Part shown: one piece after another, positions 33,369 through 41,914 of the stretch | How the letters are laid out: each line of letters opens with the position of its first letter | How positions within the stretch are numbered: position 1 is the first letter of the stretch | Assembly (NCBI GenBank): GCA_944327275.1 | Contig: CALVHB010000054.1 | Coordinates: forward strand, 1 to 45,034 | Direction of reading: 5' to 3' | Source: Candidatus Gastranaerophilales bacterium | Lineage (GTDB): Bacteria; Cyanobacteriota; Vampirovibrionia; Gastranaerophilales; Gastranaerophilaceae | DNA length: 45,034 nt | The notes under the pieces: generated by a model | Databases searched by the model: none | The model's input: the letters and a program-made list of their open reading frames with translations, nothing else | Told to the model about the DNA's origin: nothing | Position numbers and translations under genes: made by a program

Positions 33369-34313
33369 ATGAATGAAAAATTAGATATTGTTGCAATTGG
33401 TGAGAGTTTAATAGAATTATCAACTAATGCAAAAATGGCATCTGCAGGATGTCTGTATAAAAGCTACGGAGGTGATGCTCTTGCTACTGCGATTGCGGCT
33501 TTACGTATGGGATCTAAAGTTGGATTTATTACAAGAATTGGAGATGACCCTTTCAAAAATTTTTTGCTGGATAGTTGGCAAGCTGAGGGAATGGACACAT
33601 CACAAATAAGACTTACAAATGAGCCTAATGGTTTATACATTATTGCAAGACCTACATTGAATGAGAAGGAATTAGTACATTATAGAAAAAAAATTGCTCC
33701 TTCGAAATTATCAATTGATGATGTAAATGAGGATTATATAAAACAAGCCTCAGTTATTTATGCTTCAGGAGTAACACAATCACTTTCACCGTCAGCTAAT
33801 GAAGCTGTTGATTATGCATTTAAAATTGCAAAGGATAATGGGGTTTTTACTGCTTATGATCCCAATTATCATTCTTTATTAACTAATCCAACGGATGCAA
33901 AGGAGGCCTTTGCAAGAATAAGTGATAAAATCGATATAATGTTCATGAATACTAAACATGATACTGCTAATATTTTGGAGATAGATTCCCCAGAAAATAT
34001 AATAAAAAATCTTTGGGATATGGGAATTTCAATTGTTGTTATTAAATCAAGTGAAAAAAGTGGATATTACACTGGTTATAATGGTAATATTGTGTTTACA
34101 GATTTCTATACTACTGAATATATTGATACAACATGTTCAGGTGATGTGTTTAATGGAGGTTTTCTGCATGCAATAACGCATGGATTTACTCCTTTTGAGG
34201 CTACAAAATTTGCCTCAATTGTTGCTGGACTTCAGGCAAAAGGAATTGGCGCCATAAAATCAATTCCGTATAAAGATGAAGTATATTCGATTTATAGGGG
34301 GAACAATGCTTAA
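33369..34313 (+). CDS. kdgK: PfkB-family sugar kinase, probable 2-keto-3-deoxygluconate kinase
   Basis: A 314-residue ribokinase-fold protein. It has the N-terminal GESLIEL strand, GGDALATAIAALRMGSKVGFITRIGDDPF (first PfkB signature) and the C-terminal anion-hole motif DTTCSGDVFNGGF with catalytic Asp259. The motif normally reads DTTGAGDxF, so Cys256 and Ser257 are unusual. KDG kinase would feed KDPG to the aldolase encoded just before it. The gene overlaps the next by 8 bp (ATGCTTAA), which points to translational coupling. Confidence 0.82.
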   Translation: MNEKLDIVAIGESLIELSTNAKMASAGCLYKSYGGDALATAIAALRMGSKVGFITRIGDDPFKNFLLDSWQAEGMDTSQIRLTNEPNGLYIIARPTLNEKELVHYRKKIAPSKLSIDDVNEDYIKQASVIYASGVTQSLSPSANEAVDYAFKIAKDNGVFTAYDPNYHSLLTNPTDAKEAFARISDKIDIMFMNTKHDTANILEIDSPENIIKNLWDMGISIVVIKSSEKSGYYTGYNGNIVFTDFYTTEYIDTTCSGDVFNGGFLHAITHGFTPFEATKFASIVAGLQAKGIGAIKSIPYKDEVYSIYRGNNA

Positions 34314-35316
34314 GGCAGTTCTTTCCGGATATTATGGATTCAAAAATTTTGGAGATGAAGCTATATTGTCTGTTTTAGTCTCTCATTTGAAATCTTTAGG
34401 TGTTGATGTTACTGTTTTTTCATCTGATCCTACGTATACAGCTGAAACATATTCGGTTCGTTCTGTTAAAAATTTTGACTTATTTGGAGTAATAAATACT
34501 ATAAAAAATTCAGATTTACTTATTTCAGGTGGTGGTAGCTTATTACAAGATGTAACAAGTCTCAAAAGTTTAGTTTATTATACTTTTATTATTGCTGCAG
34601 CGCTGCTTTTTAATAAAAAGGTCATAATTTTTGCACAAGGTATAGGCCCTATTAATTGTAAATTTGCACAATTTATAGTAATGAATTTGCTTAAATTTTG
34701 TAATTTAGTAACGATAAGAGACGAAAAAAGTTTAAATTTACTCACTGATTTTGGTGTAAAAGCCAAACTTGTATGTGATCCGGTTTATTCATTGAGCGTT
34801 TCCAACAGTATTAGGACCTCAAAGGTTGGAATTCAGCTAAGAAACTTCAAAACAATGAATAATTTATTATTACAAAAGCTTGCTTTATTTATTGTTGAAA
34901 AGTATTCTGATAGGGATATTGAAATTTTTTCACTTCAAACTACTCAAGATTATGAACTCAGTAAAACTTTTAGGAATATGCTTCTTTCTATAAATAAAAA
35001 TATATCTGTTGAAATTGTTTCAGATGACATAATAGATAAAATCACACAATTGGATATCTTAATTGGCATGCGTTTTCATGCTTTATTAGTGGCTATAAAG
35101 GCCGGTGTAAAATGTTGTGCTATTAATTATGATATAAAAGTTGAAAAACTTGCTGAAGATGCAGCTATTCCTGTTATATCTATGGATGCTAATGAGGATT
35201 TTGATGATGTTTATTTAAAACTGCAAAACCTCAAAAGAGAAGATCTTCTGAGGTTTGCAGGAACAAAGTCTTTTGATTGGTCTGAATTTGATTCTTTATT
35301 GACCGTTTCCGAATAA
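34306..35316 (+). CDS. csaB: Polysaccharide pyruvyl transferase CsaB
   Basis: A 336-residue pyruvyl transferase. Visible signatures are the N-terminal SGYYGFKNFGDEAIL, LISGGGSLLQD, IIFAQGIGPI, TIRDEKSLNLL and IGMRFHALLVAIKAG, all typical of CsaB. CsaB adds ketal pyruvate to cell-wall polysaccharide, the ligand of SLH modules, which links it to the SLH protein at 9858. I start it at the ATG at 34306 because AGGGGGAA lies just upstream; this overlaps the kdgK stop. Its 3' end overlaps the convergent EF-hand gene by 21 bp. Why it shares an operon with sugar-acid catabolism is unclear. Confidence 0.88.
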   Translation: MLKAVLSGYYGFKNFGDEAILSVLVSHLKSLGVDVTVFSSDPTYTAETYSVRSVKNFDLFGVINTIKNSDLLISGGGSLLQDVTSLKSLVYYTFIIAAALLFNKKVIIFAQGIGPINCKFAQFIVMNLLKFCNLVTIRDEKSLNLLTDFGVKAKLVCDPVYSLSVSNSIRTSKVGIQLRNFKTMNNLLLQKLALFIVEKYSDRDIEIFSLQTTQDYELSKTFRNMLLSINKNISVEIVSDDIIDKITQLDILIGMRFHALLVAIKAGVKCCAINYDIKVEKLAEDAAIPVISMDANEDFDDVYLKLQNLKREDLLRFAGTKSFDWSEFDSLLTVSE

Positions 35317-36162
35317 ATTTGTATAGTTTTGTTTAATTTTATTCATGAAATCAATAGAGGTTTTATTATATAATGATGTTGCACCTTTTAAGAATTCTTG
35401 TGAAGTAATAGTTCCGTCATTTTTACCGTTTTCACTTGAGTCAAGTGCTGCCATCGTTGCAGCTAATTCTTTCCAATCTGCAACACCATCTCCATTTATA
35501 TCTATTTTCTTAAATGCAATTTGTGCATTTGTCGTAACTTGGGCTTTTTCATCAGCAGTTGCGTTTGCGCCAAGAGAGTCAAGTTCATGTTTTACAAATT
35601 CTTCTAAACTTACTTTTTTATTACTGTCTCCTGATTCGGTGTCAATCATTGCGCCATAAGATTTACCCAATTCTGAAACAGCATTTACATATTCTTGTTG
35701 TGATTTTGCAGCATCCTTTGGATTTGTAAATTTATCAATAATATTAAATCCTTTTCCAGCTACAGCTTTGCCATCAGGGCCAATCATTGTTGTCGAAGCT
35801 GCATCAAAAGTCAATCCTAGGGTTTTATCTTGGTTCGCATCCAAATCTCCTGCATATTGATTTTTTGCTAATCCTTTATCCGGAGCAACATAAGGATTTT
35901 TTGCATTTAACTGTTGCATTAAGTTTGCACCATATTGAAATGCAGCATCATATGACATTTGATTCATTTGTCCCATAATTGTAGATGTATAAGGCATTTG
36001 CATTGTAGACATCGGAAACATGGCAAATCCGCATCCAAAAATACTGTTACCATAAAAATTATTACCATGTAGCATATAACCAGTCATAGCAGTTTGAGTA
36101 AAACTGTTTCCAAGAGTTGTAAACATGTTTGCCATTTTACTTGTTAAGTTGTAATCAACCAT
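35296..36162 (-). CDS. EF-hand-containing orphan protein
   Basis: A 288-residue protein of unknown family without a signal peptide. The N-terminal 80 residues are rich in Met, Gly, Asn and Phe (NNFYGNSIFGCGFAMFP). The C-terminal half carries calcium-binding-type loops: DINGDGVADWKE is a canonical EF loop, followed by NGKNDGTITSQE, and an earlier SGDSNKKVSLEE. DLDANQDKTLG is a possible fourth, partial one. Between them are helices with FKK/FMNK as expected for EF-hands. GGAG precedes the ATG. The leader has a long AU hairpin. The N-terminal composition resembles that of the tandem paralogs at 25899 and 26981. Confidence 0.78.
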   Translation of the reverse strand: MVDYNLTSKMANMFTTLGNSFTQTAMTGYMLHGNNFYGNSIFGCGFAMFPMSTMQMPYTSTIMGQMNQMSYDAAFQYGANLMQQLNAKNPYVAPDKGLAKNQYAGDLDANQDKTLGLTFDAASTTMIGPDGKAVAGKGFNIIDKFTNPKDAAKSQQEYVNAVSELGKSYGAMIDTESGDSNKKVSLEEFVKHELDSLGANATADEKAQVTTNAQIAFKKIDINGDGVADWKELAATMAALDSSENGKNDGTITSQEFLKGATSLYNKTSIDFMNKIKQNYTNLFGNGQ

Positions 36163-36273
36163 TATACTCTCCGTTATATACTTTATATATAAATAAAGTA
36201 TATTTTTCCTAAAAAATTGCGCGTAGAAATTAGCTATTAATAGCTTTATTCCCTTTATTTAAAAGGATTACAA
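36163..36273 (-). promoter_or_regulatory. Promoter, 14-bp palindrome and AU hairpin leader of the EF-hand gene
   Basis: On the minus strand TTGTAA (36273-36268), 17 bp, AATAAA (36250-36245). AGCTATTAATAGCT (36232-36245) is a perfect palindrome at the start site. In the leader ATATACTTTAT and ATAAAGTATAT (36176-36203) form a perfect 11-bp stem that ends just before the GGAG site. Confidence 0.5.
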
Positions 36274-36319
36274 ACGCTTTTGTCTTTATTTAATATTTCT
36301 TAATAATTATTGCAATAAA

Positions 36320-36341
36320 AAAGAACTCTCACGAGTTCTTT
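36320..36341 (-). terminator. tRNA-Leu terminator
   Basis: AAAGAACTC/GAGTTCTTT with a 4-nt loop and a T-rich tail on the minus strand, 5 bp after the tRNA end. Confidence 0.85.
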
Positions 36342-36346
36342 AAAAC

Positions 36347-36432
36347 TGCCCTGGGCCAGACTTGAACTGGCACTGGATTTAACTCCAACCGGATTTTAAG
36401 TCCGACGCGTCTACCGATTCCGCCACCAGGGC
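36347..36432 (-). tRNA. tRNA-Leu(UAA)
   Basis: An 86-nt class II tRNA. The acceptor stem GCCCTGG pairs with CCAGGGC and the discriminator is A, as required for leucine. The D arm is GGCGGAATCGGTAGAC. The anticodon arm CGGA-CTTAAAA-TCCG gives anticodon TAA. The long variable arm and the T arm (CCAGT...TTCAAGTCTGG) are normal. The 3' CCA is not encoded. Confidence 0.96.
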
Positions 36433-36474
36433 TTAATTTGAGCATATTCATAATAACTCAAACAGAATTAAATG

Positions 36475-37680
36475 TCAACAATTTGCTGGGTATGATTCCA
36501 AATATTTTTGCATTGAATTTATTTTATTTTTTAAGTTATTATTTATTCTTTCTAATTCAGTTCTTACATAATTTTCATTTTTTATAACAGTACGCCCGAA
36601 AAGTGCAGGATATTTGATATTTTTTAAGAATATATTTTTGAAGTTTTTCAATTCTTCAAAATCAGATTCATCAATTACTGTTGATAAATCAGATAATTCA
36701 ATGAATAACTCCCCTAATTGAATTTTTGCTTTATTGACTTTTTGAGATAAAATAAGATTTTGAATTTTTTCGAGGTGTGAAAGAATGTGTTCATAATTAC
36801 CTTTAATTTTTAATTTTTTTTGAGGTAGTATTTGCTTGAAATACTCCATGGTCTGCTTGTATCCAGAATCAATAAGCTTATTTCTTTTGTTCTCATTCAT
36901 ATTGAAGTCAACTATAACAATATCACCAGTGTTAAGAACTATATAGTCGTATTTATCGTTTTTGGCATATAAATTTGTTATAAATGAGGTCGACATAGCT
37001 GTCATACAACTATACACCGCATTTGCATAATCAATTCCGGATAAATCATTTGTATTGTAATCACCTTCTAATCTTAATTCAAGAATTCTTTCATCTTTAA
37101 GATTCAGATTTTTTGATAACTTCCACATTGGCCAACTTTTTTGAAGGTCACCATCAACAAGTAGCATGTTGTTATATTCAATTGGTTTCATTAGTCCGGG
37201 CATACAAGAAGATATTCTGATTGCAGAAGCTATTTCATAGTCAGGAGTTTCAAATCTGGAAAATTCTTTACATTCAAAATTTGACAAATTTGTAGTAATT
37301 ATAACTAGATTTTTATCAATATCTTTAAAAGTTACTGCTTTATTTGCTCCTTTTTTGTAATTTTCTCCATAGAACTTTGTCTCAATAAGTTCTCTTACCC
37401 AATCTAAAAAAACTTCCCCTTTGCTTATCGCAAAAAGAGGCCCAATCCCGATAGATATATCTTTAAATAGTTCAAAATTAACTTTTAAGAAAATTTCTTT
37501 TAGTTCTTTTGCAGTGTATCCAACAGCTAAAAGGCCAGCAATAATCGATCCGACTGATGACCCAGCAAAAGTGTCGGCAGTTATTCCTAACTCTTCAAAA
37601 GCTCTTATAGCTCCTATATAAGAAACACCGCGAATAGCCCCGCCACCAAATAAACATGTATATTTTAAATCGTTATTCAT
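36475..37680 (-). CDS. Patatin-like phospholipase
   Basis: A 401-residue patatin-family acyl hydrolase. The oxyanion hole GGGAIRG (residues 12-18), the nucleophile elbow GSSVG (Ser42) and the catalytic Asp in LLVDGDLQKS are all visible. The patatin domain fills about 8-260; the C-terminal 130 residues form a Lys-rich helical extension of unknown use. No signal peptide, so it would act in the cytoplasm or on the inner membrane unless exported by other means. It follows the membrane-protein gene at 37693 by 12 bp and is probably co-transcribed. Confidence 0.9.
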   Translation of the reverse strand: MNNDLKYTCLFGGGAIRGVSYIGAIRAFEELGITADTFAGSSVGSIIAGLLAVGYTAKELKEIFLKVNFELFKDISIGIGPLFAISKGEVFLDWVRELIETKFYGENYKKGANKAVTFKDIDKNLVIITTNLSNFECKEFSRFETPDYEIASAIRISSCMPGLMKPIEYNNMLLVDGDLQKSWPMWKLSKNLNLKDERILELRLEGDYNTNDLSGIDYANAVYSCMTAMSTSFITNLYAKNDKYDYIVLNTGDIVIVDFNMNENKRNKLIDSGYKQTMEYFKQILPQKKLKIKGNYEHILSHLEKIQNLILSQKVNKAKIQLGELFIELSDLSTVIDESDFEELKNFKNIFLKNIKYPALFGRTVIKNENYVRTELERINNNLKNKINSMQKYLESYPANC

Positions 37681-37692
37681 ATGATAATTATA

Positions 37693-39207
37693 CTATGATT
37701 TAAATTTTATTCCTGTAGTAAATAGAGTATTTTTGTAATACTTGATATCATCAGTAGGCTGTATAAATTTTTCATCAGCCTTTGCTTTTGGAAGAAATAC
37801 TCCAAATGTCTTATCTTGGTAAACTAATTTCCATTCTTCAGATTTTTGCAAGACATTAAAAATCGGGTAATACTTTTCTATAATAATAATGTCAGGAGGG
37901 AAATTATTAATTAGGTCTTTCCAATTTGGATAAGCAAGACAAAATTCTTTAAGCAGAGGTACCATATAATCATAATATACTTCTTCATATCTGCCATCCA
38001 TATATATTAAGTTATCAGGATATAATTTGTAGGAGACATAACTTCCAAGTCCAAAGTTAACAAGAATATTCCCTTTCAAATTATTTTGTTTAATGAATTC
38101 TACTTCTTTAACTGGATATGTCCCAATACCAACAGGAACAGAAAAATCCTTTGAGACAAGAGTAAAAATGGATATAAATAGCAAAAGTCCATAAATCATC
38201 TTGTCCTTCCAACCAGGGAAGTTATATTTTGATATAAGTTTATAAAAATCTTCATAAACAAAACATAAGGTTGCTATTGCAAAAAACGGTAATAATTTAA
38301 CATGGCTTATTGCCAGATATAATGTTGATAAAAGTACAATATACTTAACTTTATCGGCTTCATAATACCACTTTTTAATTCCAGAGAATTTTATTTTTTG
38401 TGTTATCAGTGCAATTTCTGTAATTATTGAACCAAACATGAAAATTTTGAAAGGAATTTGCCTGAATAGGTGGAATTTTGAAAATAATCCCCACCATTCA
38501 ATAATGTGCGTCCTTTGCAAAGTATTTGCCATAAGTAGGAATTTAATATATTCAAGTCCCCAAGGATTTATAATTAAAGAAATAAATGATACGACAAAAG
38601 TTAATATATATTTTTTGAATTCTTTTTTATTTAAAAATTCCCCTAAAGCATACATTAAAAGCAGCCCAATTCCAGATATAACTCCCCCGTGGACATTATT
38701 CCATAATATTGTTAGTGGGGGAATTACCCATAATAATTTGTTATTATTTGTTAATCTGACTTTCTCGAGTATGTAAATAAATATTGTGAAGAATAAAAAG
38801 CTAAATAAATGACATCGTATAGGACAATTTAGGTTTGTCATTACAGCCATAAGTGCAAAAAAGTAAAATAATATATTATAAGGTTTTGCATTATCCCTTA
38901 TTTTAATTATCCTTGAACAGAAGAAAAATATTAAAAATACCATTATTGCTTGCAATATAATCAAGCTATATGGTCCAAAGAGTTTTAAAAATAAGTAAAA
39001 TATAACTCCTGATCCCCATTCATGATCCCACCAAGTGTGTGTTGGCGTATATGACAAAAAGTCTGTTTTTAAGACCTGTCCACCGTCTACAACACCCATT
39101 CCAGCGATCAATCGTGCCCATAAGTCAAAATCAAAAAAATTAGCAGTAGTTGAAAATGCTAATATTAGTAAAAATAATGTTAAATAAAATAATATCCCCT
39201 TTTTCAT
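37693..39207 (-). CDS. Polytopic membrane protein, GT-C-like
   Basis: A 504-residue protein with about ten to eleven membrane helices up to residue 375 and a soluble C-terminal domain (about 375-504). The first loop has DFDLWARLIAGMGVVDGG and DFLSYTPTHTWWDHEWG; acidic and His/Trp residues in this position recall GT-C glycosyltransferases that use lipid-linked sugars. The C-terminal part contains GNILVNFGLGSYVSYKLYP and YMDGRYEEVY. I do not recognise a characterised family. It lies in an operon with the patatin. A role in envelope glycan assembly is only an inference. Confidence 0.72.
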   Translation of the reverse strand: MKKGILFYLTLFLLILAFSTTANFFDFDLWARLIAGMGVVDGGQVLKTDFLSYTPTHTWWDHEWGSGVIFYLFLKLFGPYSLIILQAIMVFLIFFFCSRIIKIRDNAKPYNILFYFFALMAVMTNLNCPIRCHLFSFLFFTIFIYILEKVRLTNNNKLLWVIPPLTILWNNVHGGVISGIGLLLMYALGEFLNKKEFKKYILTFVVSFISLIINPWGLEYIKFLLMANTLQRTHIIEWWGLFSKFHLFRQIPFKIFMFGSIITEIALITQKIKFSGIKKWYYEADKVKYIVLLSTLYLAISHVKLLPFFAIATLCFVYEDFYKLISKYNFPGWKDKMIYGLLLFISIFTLVSKDFSVPVGIGTYPVKEVEFIKQNNLKGNILVNFGLGSYVSYKLYPDNLIYMDGRYEEVYYDYMVPLLKEFCLAYPNWKDLINNFPPDIIIIEKYYPIFNVLQKSEEWKLVYQDKTFGVFLPKAKADEKFIQPTDDIKYYKNTLFTTGIKFKS

Positions 39208-39227
39208 ATAATTATTTTAGCATAAAA

Positions 39228-39256
39228 AAAAGGACCGGTTTATAATCAGTCCTTTT
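39228..39256 (-). terminator. Terminator of the HEAT-like gene
   Basis: On the minus strand AAAAGGACTG pairs with CGGTCCTTTT (one T-G pair) and is followed by TTTT. It separates this gene from the membrane-protein gene downstream. Confidence 0.65.
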
Positions 39257-39274
39257 CTTTTTTTTTTAATCAAA

Positions 39275-39559
39275 CTAAGCAGCTACAGAACCTTTAATTT
39301 CTCTAATAAGATATTCTGCAACCCATTCAAAATCTTTATTAGATTCAGCAGCTTCTTTAAGATATTTAACAGAAGCATCACCAATTCTGATTAGAGTCAT
39401 TGCAACAACACCTCTTTTAATACCTCTTACAACTTGTAATTCATCAACAAGTTGAGGAAGTGCTGATTTGCCAATACTTACTAATTCATTTTCTAATTTA
39501 TTTTTAGTAACATTATCTGCATTTTCTAACTTTGAAAGAATTTCATTAACTGTTTCCAT
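39275..39559 (-). CDS. Small HEAT-repeat-like protein
   Basis: A 94-residue all-helical protein. SIGKSALPQLVDEL, RGVVAMTLIRIGDASVKYL and WVAEYLIREIKG have the HEAT-repeat pattern of paired helices (roughly two repeats). GGAG is well placed before the ATG. It stands alone between two terminators, which supports a real, separately expressed gene. Probably a protein-binding adaptor; partner unknown. Confidence 0.75.
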   Translation of the reverse strand: METVNEILSKLENADNVTKNKLENELVSIGKSALPQLVDELQVVRGIKRGVVAMTLIRIGDASVKYLKEAAESNKDFEWVAEYLIREIKGSVAA

Positions 39560-39673
39560 TATCTTTTCTCCATTAATCTTTTCTATATTATGATTATAAA
39601 CTAAAAAATAACATGTTTCGGATTTCCTTACATAATCTTTATATGATATAAATATTTATTCTAATTAAAATAA

Positions 39674-39698
39674 AAAAGCAGGTTTGATACCTGCTTTT
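39674..39698 (-). terminator. Terminator of the 39719-41809 gene
   Basis: A perfect 10-bp stem AAAAGCAGGT/ACCTGCTTTT with loop TTGAT; the minus-strand side continues TTATTTTAATT. Confidence 0.8.
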
Positions 39699-39718
39699 GT
39701 GTGTATCTAGGTTGATAT

Positions 39719-41809
39719 TTAACTATATATTTTAAAAGATCTTTCAATATTTTTATCAATTGCTGATTTAATTGAGTCATACTCAGTTTGTAGTGAGTTG
39801 TGTTCAGTATCTATGTTTTTCAACTCTAAATCGTATTTTTTATCTTTATTTTCAATTTTATTCATTGCTGCGTTATATTCTGCTTCAGCAATTGCTACTG
39901 CAGTATCGTTTGTTTGTTCTGTTATGTCGCTACAATTTGAATACATTATTGAATTCCAATTTTGATTACTGTCTACTTGTTCCATTGTTACAAGTCCATT
40001 TTCTAATGCAAATTGAATCCATTCTGTACTTGAAGCTAAACCGTCTTGTAGAACTTTGAAACCGCTTTGCATACGTGTAAATAGATTTGTGTACCATTGA
40101 GCTTTAGCTTCACCATTTTCGTTTGGATTCATTGTATCTATCCAAGTTACTTTTGGTTCGCCATATGTATTCATTATGTTGTTTAATACAATGACATCAA
40201 AAACGTCTTGTAATTCAGTTTTTTGTTGATCTGACACCTTATTATCAGGATTATTAACAAAATTCATCAAATTGTTTGGATCTGTAATCCAACCATTTAT
40301 TGTTTCTCTGTCAATTACAACAGTAGTTCCATCAGCACCTTTTACTTGGAAGTTGTTGGTACCTTCGTTAAATGATGCACTATCAGAACCATAAACAAAG
40401 TTAATGAAATCCATCGCTGCTTGTTTATAGTTTTTGTAAGCAGTTGTTTCATTGCCATCTTTGTCTTTTCCAAATGAAGGGTCAGTAATATCCCACAATT
40501 TGAAAATATTAGTAGATAAATTTTTTATGTATTCTTCTAATGTATCTGCAACTGAAGATACATCAACTTTTTCAGTGACAGTTATTTCCCAATCTGGTTG
40601 TTTTCCATCACCACTAGCTCCATATGCAGCATCACAAGCTGCAAATAAGTCTGGTAATGTGCCTCCAAAATTTATTGTATAAGTGTCATCTATTTTGTAA
40701 CTTGTTAGTCCATTCGGGATTTCTATTGCATTTGCCCAAGGATCTGATTCGTTATCCTCATCATATATAGCCAGTTTGTATGCTCCTGTTGTAGAATCCT
40801 TAATTAATTTATATGTATCGTCAATGACCATAGAGTGTGCATTTGGATCATATACGATATCAGATGTATCATTTTCAGAAACTGGACCTTTTGTGAATGT
40901 ATTGTATGCTTCAACTTGGTTAAATTTCTTTAATGCTTCTATTTGTTCATGTAAAACTTTGAAGTATTCTTGAGTAGCTTCATCTTTCTTTGCTTTATCT
41001 TCAACTTGATTAACTATCTCTTCAAAGTCTACAATCCAGCCTTTATTAGTACTTGCATTATAAAAATCTGAATAAACTAATTCTGAATCAGAAGATCCAT
41101 TAATTTCTGATAGTATGTCATTTAATGATTTACCAGAAGTTGTTGTTATTTGATTTAAGCTATTTGTTATATTATCCGCAATTGTTCCAGCATAAGCTGT
41201 ATATGCATTATCAAATGCTTCAGCTTTTGAAATATATCCGTTATAAATTGCAGATGACAAAGCGGCGTCATATCCTCTATGATTAATTCCGTTAAGTTTT
41301 CCTCCGAAAAATAATGTTTCTAATTCTTCGGCAGTAAAACCGGAATCTAAGTTTGCAATATCACCATTTTCATCATAACCCTTGTAAGGAATATGTCCAT
41401 CGTCACCTTTGTACGTGTTCAATTTATCAAAGTATGTTGTAGACTTTTCAAGTCCGTATGCACTTAAAAATGTGTTCAAATCTCCATTTGCATTCATAAA
41501 GTTTGTAGCATCTTTTTCAGAAACCAAAACTTGACCTGATGCATTTGCTAATGCATATTGGTTATTATAAGGATTGTAAGATGTTAATGCATTAAATGTT
41601 AATTGTTGGTATGTTGCATTATTATTTGCATCATAATTCGTAAACATCATTTGAGCTTGGTTAAGCGCATTAATATAAGCTTCACTTACTTGTGAGCTTT
41701 CAGTAGCAAGTCGCATCTTGTTATTGTTGATAATTTGAGCTCTTAACTCGTTATCAGACATACGAGATGTGATTGATAATAATCTTGCTTGTCCTGCCGC
41801 CATTCCCAT
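39719..41809 (-). CDS. Large orphan protein with flagellar-hook-like N-terminus
   Basis: A 696-residue protein, the largest orphan here. The N-terminal 70 residues (MGMAAGQARLLSITSRMSDN, then a long heptad helix LRAQIINNNKMRLATESSQVSEAYINALNQ) have the look of the helical terminal region of flagellar axial proteins or type III-type export substrates: an Ala/Gln-rich start without a Sec signal. Residues about 100-600 are polar, Asp/Asn/Thr-rich. The C-terminal 80 residues are again a coiled coil (AIAEAEYNAAMNKIENKDKK). No flagellar gene is in the window. The ribosome site AAAGGA lies 13 nt upstream of the ATG, which is long. I regard it as a secreted or filament-like protein of unknown function. 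Confidence 0.72.
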   Translation of the reverse strand: MGMAAGQARLLSITSRMSDNELRAQIINNNKMRLATESSQVSEAYINALNQAQMMFTNYDANNNATYQQLTFNALTSYNPYNNQYALANASGQVLVSEKDATNFMNANGDLNTFLSAYGLEKSTTYFDKLNTYKGDDGHIPYKGYDENGDIANLDSGFTAEELETLFFGGKLNGINHRGYDAALSSAIYNGYISKAEAFDNAYTAYAGTIADNITNSLNQITTTSGKSLNDILSEINGSSDSELVYSDFYNASTNKGWIVDFEEIVNQVEDKAKKDEATQEYFKVLHEQIEALKKFNQVEAYNTFTKGPVSENDTSDIVYDPNAHSMVIDDTYKLIKDSTTGAYKLAIYDEDNESDPWANAIEIPNGLTSYKIDDTYTINFGGTLPDLFAACDAAYGASGDGKQPDWEITVTEKVDVSSVADTLEEYIKNLSTNIFKLWDITDPSFGKDKDGNETTAYKNYKQAAMDFINFVYGSDSASFNEGTNNFQVKGADGTTVVIDRETINGWITDPNNLMNFVNNPDNKVSDQQKTELQDVFDVIVLNNIMNTYGEPKVTWIDTMNPNENGEAKAQWYTNLFTRMQSGFKVLQDGLASSTEWIQFALENGLVTMEQVDSNQNWNSIMYSNCSDITEQTNDTAVAIAEAEYNAAMNKIENKDKKYDLELKNIDTEHNSLQTEYDSIKSAIDKNIERSFKIYS

Positions 41810-41914
41810 AGTTGACGAATTATCCTTTCAATTTTCCTTAGTAACTTTCACTATGGTATATCGGTCAATTTATATTATTTCTTTAACAATATACAAAAAA
41901 TTGTTACAAACTCT

